Positions 53,562 through 64,000 of a stretch of DNA of 64,000 bases are shown one piece after another. Numbering within the stretch: the stretch's first letter is position 1; each line of letters opens with the position of its first letter. The position numbers were made by a program, and so were the translations under genes. The DNA is taken from assembly GCA_014155875.1 (NCBI GenBank), contig JACEFZ010001373.1:62001-126000 (forward strand), read 5' to 3'. The notes under the pieces were generated by a model. The model searched no databases. It was given only the letters and a program-made list of their open reading frames with translations, and was not told the DNA's origin. Origin of the DNA: Cepaea nemoralis. Its lineage: Eukaryota; Mollusca; Gastropoda; Stylommatophora; Helicidae.

Positions 53562-53748
53562 TGATAGTAGGTCTTTGCCAGTATAGAACCTGGCCCTGAT
53601 GCCATGGAAACACCTCTGCGTCCCGCTATTTCTTTTAAGCCCTACCACATTCTTTGGTGTTTGCTCCGTATTTATCTATTATCTTTGAAAAACAATCACG
53701 GGATGTTAAATCTGAGCCAGAGATGGATCCTAATATTTTATTTTTATT

Positions 53749-54215
53749 TCGCATTTTGCAATTGACATCTTTTTATTGGTCAGTATGTTTTTCATCTTGC
53801 TAAAGGCTACTTTTGCCATGGCGATTCTTGTTCAAGCGTCGAGTTTCTCAGTTCTATATTGTAGTTCATAATGTTTAATATTTTGTTTATTAAACATTTA
53901 AAAAAAATGTCGGCGGATAGTCGAACCCCAGTCTCCACCGTAGTAGGCGGAAACGTTAGCCACTACACCACAGAGGACACATTAACAGCTCCACAAACAT
54001 TAATAATGTAGTCAAACCTACGTCACGTGACCGCGAATAACCACGTGACCAGCCGTTTGGGAATAATGAGAGATTTTATTACCAAACGTTTGGTGCATCC
54101 GCGAATAATCACGTGACCAGCCGTTTGGGAATAATGCGAGATTTTATTACCAAACATTTGGTAATAATCACTTCGTTACTTACTTCTTAACGTTTGGTAA
54201 TAATCACTTCGTATT
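53749..54215. repeat. Repeat of 26386-26850 (LINE end, tRNA-like head, palindromic units)
   Basis: Same order and orientation as 26386-26850: LINE C-terminal remnant, minus-strand tRNA-like segment (53914-53980), and two ACCAAACGTTTGGT-type units (54075-54160; the second reads ACCAAACATTTGGT). Homology ends near CACTTCGTATTTATAT, just before the satellite. Confidence 0.8.
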
Positions 54216-54224
54216 TATATAATT

Positions 54225-55100
54225 ATATGTGTAATTAATTAGCGGGCATTTTAAATTGCTAATTAGGCCACAACACACATTATTAAAACACGAAAGTGAC
54301 CATTAGATGCGTAACATCATTCCGCATAAAACCATATACATCTCAAAATTTTTAAATCTAAAATTAAGAAAACGGAGGTCTTTTCATGAATTAGTAATTA
54401 ATTATCGGCCATTTTAAATTGCTAATTTAGCCACTACACACATTAATAAAACACCAAAGTGACCGTTAGATGTGTAACATCATTCCGCATAAAACCATAT
54501 ACATCTCAAAAATTTTAAAGCTAAAATTAAGAAAAAGGAGGCCTATTCATGAATTAGTAATTAATTAGCGGCCATTTAAAATTACTAATTAGGCCGCAAC
54601 ACACATTATTAAAACACCAAAGTGACCATTAGGTGCGTAACATCATTCCGCATAAAAACATATACATCTCAAAATTTTTAAAGCTAAAATTAAGAAAACG
54701 GTGGCCTATTCATGAATTAGTAATTAATTAGCGGCCATTTTAAATTGCTAATTAGGCCACAACACACATTATTAAAACACCAAAGTGACCATTAGATGTG
54801 TAACATCATTCCGCATAAAACCATATACATCTCAAAATTTTTAAAGCTAAAATTAAGAAAACGGAGGCCTATTCATGAATTAGTAATTAATTAGCGGCCA
54901 TTTTTAATTGCTAATTAGGCCACCACACACACCATCAAAAAACCAAAGTGACCATTAGGTCCGTAACATCATTCCGCATAACAACATGCATAACTTGTAA
55001 TTTTTGAAAGCTAAAATTAAGAAGACTCTGGCTAATTAATTAATTAGTAAATAATTAGCGGTCATTTTTACTTCCTAATTAGGTCACCAGACATCATAGC
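54225..55100. repeat. 164-bp satellite, five to six monomers
   Basis: Monomers begin at AATTAGTAATTAATTAGCGG near 54391, 54556, 54718, 54881 and 55044, with a partial one before. Each contains CCAAAGTGACCATTAG, GTAACATCATTCCGCATAA and ACATCTCAAAATTTTTAAAG. Divergence rises toward the right end. No coding potential. Confidence 0.92.
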
Positions 55101-55440
55101 AAAAAATAAATAACATGACCAGTTAGGCCTTGCAACCCCGATCGCAGTGATGTATGGTTGCTAAGATGTTCGTTTAAACACAAAACAGATAGTCTCAAAA
55201 AACCAAAATTTTGATAATCTGGGCTTTCATTTTGACCAGGACGCAAAAAATTCCTTTAGTGAACACTCTTTTGTGAAAATTTTAGTCCAAAGGTCACGAC
55301 ACTCAAATTTACATAACTCAGCTAAGAATCGAGATACACAACTCATTGAGGTACCGTGAGATTTTGTTTTTCAAGGCCTATCTATCTGTGGTTCTCCCAA
55401 TAGTAAATGATCAATTTGAAAATCATGATCAGAAACCCTA
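55101..55440. other. Unassigned spacer
   Basis: No repeat match or frame recognised between the satellite and the start of the inverted duplication. Confidence 0.45.
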
Positions 55441-55558
55441 TATCAATCAAGGCACTACTATCATGTTATTACCATCTTTTAACTGATTAAACTAAGCTCT
55501 AAGCAACTAGGGAAATGCATGCGCAGTTGAATTGCATGATTTAATATTATAATATTAT

Positions 55559-56061
<503 letters not shown>

Positions 56062-56140
<79 letters not shown>
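56062..56140. repeat. (TA)n left of the palindrome
   Basis: About 79 bp of TA adjoining the palindrome; with 56251-56367 it extends the potential hairpin. Confidence 0.97.
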
Positions 56141-56369
<229 letters not shown>

Positions 56370-57062
56370 TCTTCTTCGTTCATCCGGAGTTTTTTTTTTC
56401 GGATGTGACTGCGTTGTGCCTGTTTACAGCAGAGCTGCATTCTTGCGCCTTTAGGCCGACACATCCGACTTCTGCAGGCATTTGTTGACCGGGTTAACCT
56501 TCCCGGGGGTTTCTTAGGACGTTTGACTCTCACTGTTGTGGTGTTATCTCCCATCCTAGCTGGCCCATATAGAACAGCCAAAGACATCCTGGTAAGCCCT
56601 CAAGGGAAGGCAGGGGCAGACCATGGGCATTCCCCGCCATCCAAGGAGGCTTCCATACTTGCAGAGCCAACACACAGCGCTCTGGTACTGGGATCACCCA
56701 AGGAATCGTCACGTCCTGCACATGGCTGCTTAGCCTCACTTCCGTATATTGGGCTTTCCATTCACCATAGGCTGTTCTTCCGGAAACCAGAAGAATGCAG
56801 TGTGCAGATGACATCCACACAGTGAGCTTTCGATTCGGACTTTCCGCACAATGGATTTGCTATCCGAGCAATATTCCATTTCGTGCCACTAGGACACTTT
56901 TTCCACCATTTTTGAAAGCCCACACAGTGAGCTTTTGATTCGGACTTTCCGCGTAATGGATCTCCTATCCAGCAATATTCCATTTCATGCCTCTGGGAGG
57001 CTTTTGTAACCGACATACCTGTGGTATGAAGTGTGGCAGTCTGAATACTTCTTCATACACCT

Positions 57063-57863
57063 TTAAATGTCAACCTGTATGTAGTTAAAGTAAGCTACGG
57101 TCAACTTGAGCTTGTTGATATCTTCATAGAGCTTGTCCTCAAATGAAGCAGGTGTGGGCCAAAATATCTTTCTCTGTTCTGCATATATTGGGCAATCCTG
57201 AAGCAAATGTTTTGCTGTCATTTTTCCAGTTCGACAATTACATTCATCGGTATCTCCTATCTTTAGTTTATTGAACAAGTGGTATTTCAGCCTGTTATGT
57301 CCTGTGCAGAGTCTGAAGATTGCTACTTGTTCTCTTCTGTTGAGTTTGTAATATGCATCATCCTTCTGGTGGCCTGGATGCTCTGATTCCCATTTGGTTC
57401 TATAGGTGCTTTTTATCAATCTCTTTGCCTCATTATAGGTTATGTCTATGTCAGGCTGTGGTAGTCGTCCGCCCTCTTTTGCCAGTCTGTCAGCCTCTTC
57501 ATTTCCAGGTATACTGCAATGTGATGGGATCCACTGTATTACAACTTTTTTGGATTTCTGGCATAGACCATGGAGTGCTGCTCTTAGGTCAGCTATTTCT
57601 GTGCTGTTATTGCTCTTCAGTATTGAGACAGCTGACTTTGCATCTGTGAAGATAGCTATTTGCTTCTCTTTATTTTCCTCCATCAAGAGCATTTCTGCTG
57701 CAGTTTTCAGAGCCTCTACCTCCGCTTTGAAGTTACTTGAAAACTTTCCAGTTGCCACTGAATGTGTTTTTTTTTCACTCCATTTTTTAAATTTAGGAGA
57801 ATTCCTCCTCCTCCATTCTCTATTGAATTTTTGGCTGATCCATCTGCATATGCATGGGTCCAA
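57063..57863 (-). pseudogene. LINE N RNase H and C-terminal zinc-like region (frameshifted)
   Basis: 266-codon frame. RNase H motifs FKAEVEALKTAAEMLL (Glu), IAIFTDAKSAVSILKS (Asp) and VIQWIPSHCSIPGNEEADRL (last Asp) are in this frame. The first motif, HAYADGSAKNS, is in a different frame at 57716-57946, so two indels separate RNase H from EN-RT. The C-terminus has DECNCRTGKMTAKHLLQDCP, a CxC..H..C pattern. Some I-superfamily LINEs carry such an RNase H to remove RNA during integration. In the older copy at 33752-34120 this junction is in one frame, so the frameshift is private to this copy. Confidence 0.88.
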
Positions 57864-57920
57864 TTGCTGCTTGGGTAATGTTCTTTTATGTAGTTTAGGG
57901 TTATTTCTCTTCTTTCGGTT

Positions 57921-60917
57921 TCACTGCTGAGTGTTCTTTTTCTCAATACCAGGAATGTTTTCTATCATCTCAGGCAGTTGCTGCTGTCTCCAAGCTGGGA
58001 ACTTGTCTGCATTGTAAATAGGTTTGACTGTTGATATGTTAAGTATGGGATCTGCCCTAATCTTTCGTTTTGCAGTTTCTACAAAGTTGCTACGCTTCAG
58101 TCGTCCCTTTCCAAAACCACTAAACCTTTTATACATAGGGTGGTCTGTCAATCTTCTAAATTTTTCTGCTTGTTGCTGGGCTCTGCTATCTCTTCTATCC
58201 TGCATTGGTTGTAAACAAGTGATCTTTTCAAGTTCATTAATAGGCGTTGTCTTCAGGCTTCCAGTTATGATTCGCATTCCTTGATTTTGCACTCTACTTA
58301 TTTTGTTAAAGTTTGACTTAGCTGCTGTTGCCCAAGCTGCAATGCCATATTCCAGTACTGGCCTCACCCGTCCAGTATATAACTTCTTGAGAACTTTCTC
58401 ATCTGCTCCCCACGTTGTACCAGCAAGCTTTTTCATGATTGCCATTCTCTGCCTTGCTCTTGTTCGAATTTTCTCAACCTGTGTCTTCCATGTCAGGCGA
58501 CGATCAAAGGTGACTCCTAGATAGTTTGGATTTTCTTCATGGCGCAATATTTTTCCATTCAATACCAGCTTAGGTTGCTGAGTTTTAGTTGAGAGGGAGA
58601 ACACTGTGCATGGTGTTTTCTCCTCACTTATCTTCACTAGCCATGATTTTGACCAGTCCTCTAGCGCCAATAGGGCTTGCTGTATTCTGCTGTTAGCTGT
58701 ACTAATATATTCTTCAGATGTCCATATGGCTAGGTCATCTGCAAAGGATGATGTGTGTACTCTGGTTGGAAAATTTTCTGTGATGTCGTTTATATATGCT
58801 ACGAATAATGTTGGTGAAAGAACTCCTCCTTGGGGGACACCTTGCTCCAACAGCATCATTTTGCTGGTTTGTCCTTGTACTTTTGTCCTGGCAGTTCTGT
58901 TCTCAAGGTAGTGGCTGATCCATTTGTGCATTTTCCCACAAACATGCATTTTTTGAAGTTTTACTTTCAGTCCTTCCTTCCATACTTTATCAAATGCTTT
59001 TTCTAAATCTATCCAGACCGCTAGTGTGTGCTTTTTCTCTTGGAAGGCATCCTCTATTTCCTGAGCTATATAGGTTATTTGATCTTCAGTGGATCTGTAC
59101 TTTCTGAATCCTGCTTGGTGAGGTGTTAAGAGTTGGTTTTCTTCCAGATGCCATGTTAGCCTGCCATTGATAATGCGTTCCATTAATTTTCCTACACAGC
59201 TAAGAAGACTGATAGGTCGATAGCCATTTGGTTCTTCCAGGTCTTTTCCTTTCTTTGGGACTGGTATTAGTATAGCTTCCTTCCATGCCTGTGGGACTAT
59301 TCCCCTCTTCCAGCTGTAATTTAGGACTGCTAGTAGTTTCTTTTTTGCCTTAGTGCCTAGTCCTATTAGCATTTCATTTGTGATTCCATCCTTTCCTGGT
59401 GATGTCTTTTTTTTTAGGGTATTCATTGCCTGTTCCATTTCTTCCATTGTTAGATTTGCCATCATATATTCTGCTGCTGTCTCTATATATCTATGATGTA
59501 TCTGTTTATCTTTGATTGCTTTCTTCTGTTCAGCTGTAATATCAATGTGGTTTGCACTGGCATAGTGTTCCATTAGTGCATTTGCAGCCTTTTTTCCTGT
59601 AAGCAAGGCATTTCCTTGTTTAATTGTTATTTGTTTGTTTCTAGGTCCTTCATTGTTCATGGCTTTCACTAGTTTCCATAGTTTGTTTCCATCCCTGTCA
59701 AAATTCAGGTTTTCTGTTTTTTTCCTCCAACAATCTCTTGTTGTTTGATTTACTGTTCTTTTATATTTTGCTGAGATGGCTTTGAGAGAGATGTTCGCTT
59801 CAGTTGTTTGTTCTCTCTCTGCGGTCTTCCTAGCATCTTCAACTTTGTCCTCCAAAATTTGTAGTTCTTCAGTCCAGTATGGTTTGTAATTTTTCCTCGC
59901 TCCTCTTGGAATAGACTCAGTGGCCGCCTGTATTATTGCTCTGTTTAGACTTTCCACCATTTGCTTCATGTTGCCATATCGTGTATTTATGTTTTCACAA
60001 TATTTGTCTGTTAGTATGGCAAATCTGTCCCAGTCTGCTCGTTTGTAATTCCAACGGGGCAAAGGCTTTTGCTCCTGTGGAACATATTCCATATTTATTA
60101 CAAGCTTGATTGGTCTGTGGTCACTACCTGCTAATTGGTCAAGCACATGGCGATCGATTTTGTGGAGGATGTCTCCTGTGCAGAAAGCTAAGTCTGGAGT
60201 AGAAGTGGTAATCCATCTTCTGGAGTAGAAGCTCGGTGTGTCATCCGCTTTGTTGAGTAGATGGAGATTTGAGTCTATTTCCCAGTCCTCCACTTCATCT
60301 CCTCTTTTGTCAGTATCTGGGTATCCCCATCTTCCTGAACGGCTGTTAAAGTCTCCGACAACAATGCAATTTGTGTCAGTTATTTCCATGTTTGAGAGTG
60401 TAAGATCCTTATCTGCCGGGCTATACAGATTGTAAATTCTTATTTTCACGTCCTTTATCATTATATCAACACCTATAATTTCCGTTTGGTTGTCAGAGAT
60501 CACAGATACTTCGCTGCAAGGTATTGTATTTAGTGTAAGTATTACAACTCCTCCTTTGTGTCCTTCGCGGTCAAAACGTGTGGCCTGATATCCCTCGACT
60601 GAAAATGTGCGATTGGCGTTGAGGTGTGTCTCTTGAATGCATGCCACATCTATTCTATCTTTATGAAGACGCTGTGTTAGGGAGGCTTTCTTGTTATAAA
60701 CTCCTTCTGCATTCCATTGTAGTATGTTGAGTGTCCGGGGTGTTTGGTCAATAGCTCTTAACCTACTCCTCTGTGCCTTGACTCCACAGCACAGGGGAAG
60801 GTGACCACCAGTAGTCATGGGTGGACCCCCTCGAGGCAGGGGGCCCGGCACTATCACCGCCTGATGGGACTTCACGGGATTAGCACCATAACGATTAATT
60901 TTCATCTGTGGCATCAT
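57921..60917 (-). CDS. LINE N endonuclease-reverse transcriptase ORF
   Basis: 998 codons without a stop. The EN domain has LNILQWNAEGVYN (about 63-75), ACIQETHLNAN (catalytic Glu), CIVVGDFNSRSGRWGYP and LAGSDHRPIKL (catalytic Asp-His, about 268), so EN looks intact. Then come the linker, KKKTSPGKDGITNEM, GYRPISLLSCVGKLMERII, QAGFRKYRSTEDQ, VWIDLEKAFDKVWKEG (RT catalytic Asp), QGVPQGGVLSPTLF, SSFADDLAIW (about 724-730; Phe replaces Tyr) and NYLGVTFDRRLTW. The frame ends at ENIPGIEKKNTQ, where RNase H should continue. The start Met is preceded by the leader with stops and is shared with the other copy. It probably could make an active EN-RT protein lacking RNase H. Confidence 0.93.
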   Translation of the reverse strand: MMPQMKINRYGANPVKSHQAVIVPGPLPRGGPPMTTGGHLPLCCGVKAQRSRLRAIDQTPRTLNILQWNAEGVYNKKASLTQRLHKDRIDVACIQETHLNANRTFSVEGYQATRFDREGHKGGVVILTLNTIPCSEVSVISDNQTEIIGVDIMIKDVKIRIYNLYSPADKDLTLSNMEITDTNCIVVGDFNSRSGRWGYPDTDKRGDEVEDWEIDSNLHLLNKADDTPSFYSRRWITTSTPDLAFCTGDILHKIDRHVLDQLAGSDHRPIKLVINMEYVPQEQKPLPRWNYKRADWDRFAILTDKYCENINTRYGNMKQMVESLNRAIIQAATESIPRGARKNYKPYWTEELQILEDKVEDARKTAEREQTTEANISLKAISAKYKRTVNQTTRDCWRKKTENLNFDRDGNKLWKLVKAMNNEGPRNKQITIKQGNALLTGKKAANALMEHYASANHIDITAEQKKAIKDKQIHHRYIETAAEYMMANLTMEEMEQAMNTLKKKTSPGKDGITNEMLIGLGTKAKKKLLAVLNYSWKRGIVPQAWKEAILIPVPKKGKDLEEPNGYRPISLLSCVGKLMERIINGRLTWHLEENQLLTPHQAGFRKYRSTEDQITYIAQEIEDAFQEKKHTLAVWIDLEKAFDKVWKEGLKVKLQKMHVCGKMHKWISHYLENRTARTKVQGQTSKMMLLEQGVPQGGVLSPTLFVAYINDITENFPTRVHTSSFADDLAIWTSEEYISTANSRIQQALLALEDWSKSWLVKISEEKTPCTVFSLSTKTQQPKLVLNGKILRHEENPNYLGVTFDRRLTWKTQVEKIRTRARQRMAIMKKLAGTTWGADEKVLKKLYTGRVRPVLEYGIAAWATAAKSNFNKISRVQNQGMRIITGSLKTTPINELEKITCLQPMQDRRDSRAQQQAEKFRRLTDHPMYKRFSGFGKGRLKRSNFVETAKRKIRADPILNISTVKPIYNADKFPAWRQQQLPEMIENIPGIEKKNTQQ

Positions 60918-61191
60918 GAAATGATAAAGTTACGTTGCACTTCTTTGTCAAGCCTGTGGCTCAGTACATCCGATTTCGACAAGCATTTGTTCGGGATGCT
61001 TTCCCTAGCCTTTGACTGTCCCCAGTCTACCTACAAGGCAGCAGGTTTGTGCGTCACTTCGTCTGGTCCCTCTCCCTTGACCTGTCCGACATGGGTGACC
61101 CTACCAGTAGCTGTGCTACCGTCGGCATAGCTCTTGGGGTCATTGGAACGCACAAACCCCTCTACCTCGTCAAGGTGGACGCACGGCAGAG

Positions 61192-61194
<3 letters not shown>
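60918..61194 (-). promoter_or_regulatory. LINE N 5' leader (single-unit form)
   Basis: It has one copy of the 118-bp unit duplicated at 37238-37473. The outermost 40 nt can form a 7-bp stem (CCCCTCT with AGAGGGG, 24 nt between). A short frame ending KPAAL is conserved in both copies. Promoter role inferred from position. Confidence 0.6.

Positions 61195-61279
<85 letters not shown>
61195..61279. repeat. (TA)n, far side of LINE N
   Basis: About 85 bp of TA continuing the array at 56252-56367 before LINE N insertion, leading into SINE A. Confidence 0.95.
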
Positions 61280-61284
<5 letters not shown>

Positions 61285-61287
61285 TAT

Positions 61288-61527
61288 AGGTAGCCAGGCT
61301 CTCTGGCCGAGGGGTTACAATACTTTCTCCGTAATCCCGTTTATCACGCAGAGTCTCGTAGCGGGCGAGAACTGGGAGCGGTTCTACCCCCGCTGGTGAC
61401 TTGCGGGATAACTGAGCCGGCCGCTCAGAAAGCAATGGCAAACTACTGAGCGTAATCTTGCCAACAAATCAACAGACAGCTGAAAGATGCTGGTGTTGAC
61501 AGCGATGTACTGTAAAGGATATGCAAT
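61288..61527 (+). mobile_element. SINE family A, right arm
   Basis: Mirror of 55825-56061; the two differ at only a few positions near the 5' end. The tail GGATATGCAATATATATA runs into LINE R. Confidence 0.85.
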
Positions 61528-61552
61528 ATATATATAGCCTTATATATAGCCT

Positions 61553-62890
61553 TCATCGACCTCACAAAGGCATTTGACCTCGTGAGCAGAAGCGGCCTTT
61601 TTAAGGTCCTTGAAAAGGTTGGATGTCCACCCACCCTTCTTAGTCTCGTGAAATCATTCCACGAAAACATGCAGGGGACCATTTTATTTGACGGCTCAAC
61701 ATCCCAGTCATTCAGCATCAGCAGCGGAGTAAAGCAGGGATGAGTGCTTGCTCCTACACTCTTTGGTATCTTCTTTGCTGTTCTCTTAAGGCAAGCATTT
61801 GGGACTGCCACTGAAGGCATATACCTCCACACAAGATCTGATGGCAAACTTTTTAACCCATCAAGACTCAAGGCAAAGACCAAAATAAGACCAAGATGCG
61901 TAAGAGAACTACTTTTTGCAGATGATGCAGCACTGACTACTCATACAGCAGAAGATCTCCAAAGGCTCATAGATCGTTTTGCAGCTGCCTGCAAAGACTT
62001 TGGGCTCACCATTAGCCTAAATAAAACACAGGTGATGGAACAAGATGCTGATGCGCCTCCGTCAATCAAAATCTCTAATTATGAATTGAAAGTCGTCCAC
62101 GATTTTGTGTATCTGGGATCGACAATATCAGATAATCTTTCATTAGAGACAGAAATCGACAGACGCATTGGAAAGGCAGCCACAACATTTTCCAGGCTAG
62201 CTAAAAGAGTTTGGGAGAATAATAGACTAACAGAGCGTACAAAAGCTCAAGTATATAAAGCTTGTGTTGTTAGCACACTACTCTACGGGTCTGAATCCTG
62301 GACCCTGTACTCAAGACAGGAAAGGAAGTTGAATTCCTTCCACATAAGATGTCTGAGACGTATCCTGGGCATAACATGGAAAGACCACATAACAAACAAA
62401 CAGGTGCTTGAAAGAGCAGATATTACCACAGTGCACACCCTCCTCAAGCAGAGACGCCTCCGGTGGTTGGGCCACGTATCTCGAATGGAGGACGAACGTA
62501 TTCCCAAAGATCTCCTTTACGGAGAACTAGCCACAGGAAAGAGGCCAACTGGAAGACCCCAAATGCGATATAGGGATGTGTGTAAACAAGATATGAAAAC
62601 CATTGGAATAGATCCAGACACGTGGGAGAGAGTTGCAACAGACAGATGCTCCTGGAGAAGAGATGTACGAAACGGACTGGTGCTCTTTGAGAGCAATCAG
62701 ATCCAAAAAACTGAGGAGAGACGGCACAGGCTCAAAGAGCAGTCACTTACTGCGGGACTTGCCTCGTCTCACAGATGCGGAAACTGTGACAGAGATTGTC
62801 ATTCTCGAATTGGACTATACAGTCACCAGCGGTGCTGCCAGGCACCTCCCAAGCGGCACAACTCTATAGTCCTTCAGGACTGAAAGAGGC
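61553..62890 (+). pseudogene. LINE R: 5'-truncated RT with C-terminal C2H2-like finger
   Basis: Begins in RT motif A (FIDLTKAFDLVSRSG), then VLEKVGCPPTLLSL and SGVKQG followed by TGA at 61741 where Cys is expected. The frame is open from 61744 to 62883. It contains APTLFGIFFAVLL, RELLFADDAAL (catalytic), HDFVYLGSTISDN, RIGKAATTFSRLAKRVW, ESWTLYSRQERKLNSFHIR, LRRILGITWKDHITN, RLRWLGHVSRMEDERIPKD and a C-terminal RCGNCDRDCHSRIGLYSHQR finger. It ends with a (TAC)n tail near 62890-62900. This type is often mis-annotated as a host gene. Because of truncation and the stop it is not functional. Clade not assigned. Confidence 0.88.
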
Positions 62891-62897
62891 CTACTAC

Positions 62898-62899
<2 letters not shown>

Positions 62900-62970
<71 letters not shown>
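62900..62970. repeat. (TA)n between LINE R and RT fragment
   Basis: About 70 bp of TA, the right-arm counterpart of 55722-55824. Confidence 0.97.
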
Positions 62971-62972
<2 letters not shown>

Positions 62973-63133
62973 TAGAAGAGATCCGATGACAAGACACACC
63001 CCTGTCGTACTCCTAGTTTTATCTGTTCGTAACTGCCCTCTTTATTTCCTATTTTAATTGCTGCTACTTGGTTCCAGTAAATATTCTTTATTATACTTAA
63101 ATCTTTCCCATTAATGTTGATATCTTCCAACAT
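62971..63133 (-). pseudogene. RTE-like LINE RT fragment, right arm
   Basis: Mirror of 55559-55721, read on the minus strand: EDININGKDLSIIKNIYW and [13 protein letters not shown]. It is intact as a fragment, with no neighbouring RT motifs. Confidence 0.82.
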
Positions 63134-63334
63134 ATAATATTATAATATTAAATCATGCAATTCAACTGCGCATGCATTTCCCTAGTTGCTTAGAGCTTAG
63201 TTTAATCAGTTAAAAGATCGTAATAACATGATAGTAGTGCCTTGATTGATAATCATGTTCAAGCATTCTGAGGAATTACAAAATATCTAAAAGAAAAACA
63301 CTTAGATAAGCAAAAATTAGGGTACATTTCGGGA

Positions 63335-63600
63335 GACTACATGGCAAAGTGGTCAAGCCATTTGGCTCGGGCTCCGAAGGTTTTGGGTTCGATTCCGGGC
63401 CGCGAACCTTCGGTTCCGGGCCGCGAACCTTCGTTTCACGAGTGAAAGTTTCAAAAGAATCATGTGGGTCGTCGCTAGAGCTACGGAGAACGTGCTTTGT
63501 GCCTAGTTTTCCGCGCTGCGGAAAGAGACCGAGCCATATGCGATAAAACCTCAGTGCAATGAAGTCGAGCCTGTCGACTTTTAAACAATCACTACTTTTT
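63335..63600 (+). mobile_element. SINE family B, second copy
   Basis: Homologous to 27575-27825: A box TGGCAAAGTGG, B box GGGTTCGATTCC. A 20-bp internal direct duplication, TTCCGGGCCGCGAACCTTCG, at about 63392-63434 is not present in the other copy. Confidence 0.65.
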
Positions 63601-63930
63601 TTTAGTAGGGGACATAAACATCTAATATTAGTCCAAGGGAGACTACTTAAATTAGGAAAAAAATAAATTATATTATAGAGATAATAATAAAACTCAATTT
63701 GAAACGTCTCTACTTTACCGTATAAATTAAAGAATCCATGTATAAGTAAAACTTGTTAATAACAAGCATATTAAATTTAGATTTCTTATAGAAAATATGT
63801 GTAACATTTAGATACTTACATTTTCGAACCAACTATCGCGTTATAAATTTATTCTTTAAATTTTATTTTTATACTTTCGATGTATATACGTTACACTTTT
63901 CCTATTGTTTCCCCCTTCATGGGGGAAGAA
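63600..63930 (+). repeat. GGGGACATAAAC repeat block, copy 4
   Basis: Corresponds to 27826-28165. The terminal palindrome is changed to CCCCCTTCATGGGGG. The order SINE B then this block is conserved with 27575-28165. Confidence 0.6.
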
Positions 63931-64000
63931 CATTTTTTTACTGGCCTCCTACGGTCATATAAAGTGTAAAGGAATTTAACCACACACATCACATCCATCT
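63931..64000 (+). pseudogene. Start of a third mosaic RTE-like LINE block, cut by window edge
   Basis: AACATTTTTTTACTGGCCTC and CACACACATCACATCCATCT match 15805-15880 and 28157-28245. Coding motifs would lie beyond the window. Confidence 0.55.

Larger units (their letters stand above)
49195..53748. repeat. Segmental duplication, copy 2
   Basis: Paralog of 1-4430. 50100-52110 and 52365-53748 align almost continuously with 655-2690 and 2690-4425. The minisatellite part (49195-50090) is longer and rearranged. A SINE A is private to this copy (52113-52364), and the LINE piece found at 2826-3190 is absent. Confidence 0.85.

Noticed and set aside
61744..62883. Host gene resembling an annotated craniofacial-type protein
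   Set aside because: The sequence is LINE RT from the FADD motif to the C-terminus; such host names come from mis-annotation of LINEs.

Overview
The window is repeat-dominated eukaryotic DNA, almost certainly from a metazoan. I find no host protein-coding gene, rRNA or functional tRNA. All substantial coding capacity belongs to retrotransposons: non-LTR LINEs of several lineages, one large LTR element and an LTR-element remnant. hAT-type MITEs, tRNA-like SINEs, satellites and long (TA)n and (CT)n arrays surround them. The AT-rich composition and the mix of I-superfamily LINEs with RNase H, Tx1/L1-like LINEs, RTE-like fragments and tRNA SINEs suggest a marine invertebrate such as a mollusc. 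That placement is a low-confidence inference.

Layout. 1-4430 is one copy of a segmental duplication; the other is 49195-53748. It carries a degenerate minisatellite, a (CT)n tract, a conserved TATA box plus splice donor, a SINE, LINE remnants and a hAT MITE. 4550-12203 is a recent 3.84-kb tandem duplication of a Tx1-like LINE array. It runs into the best Tx1 copy, with a 698-aa open reading frame (12357-14453) and poly(A) at 15490. 15800-18060 is a mosaic of RTE-like LINE pieces with a hAT MITE. 18305-26064 is a 7.8-kb LTR retrotransposon whose integrase lies upstream of reverse transcriptase (copia-like order with Ty3/gypsy-type proteins), which is the Gmr1-like arrangement. Its Gag has a SCAN-like capsid segment.

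26071-29261 plus 37621-38780 is a second copy of the LINE/SINE mosaic. It is split by a full-length minus-strand LINE (family N, 29262-37620), which is itself interrupted by a plus-strand I-superfamily LINE (family J, 30344-33588) and by a 148-bp tail of its own family (35270-35417). Each insertion is bounded by a readable target-site duplication, so the order of events can be read directly. 38780-49190 holds a second J fragment, minisatellites, MITEs, an LTR-element remnant, SINEs and a decayed LINE (family M).

53749-64000 is a repeat of the 26.4-kb segment, a 164-bp satellite and a large inverted duplication centred on a perfect 111-bp palindrome at 56141-56251. The right arm has been expanded by a nearly intact family N LINE (998-aa reading frame) and by a 5'-truncated LINE (family R).

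No host pathway can be inferred. The biology visible here is the life history of transposable elements: target-primed insertion, nesting, tandem and inverted duplication, and SINE amplification that presumably depends on LINE machinery. The items most worth following are the Gmr1-like element, the interrupted inverted duplication, and the duplicated TATA/splice-donor module.
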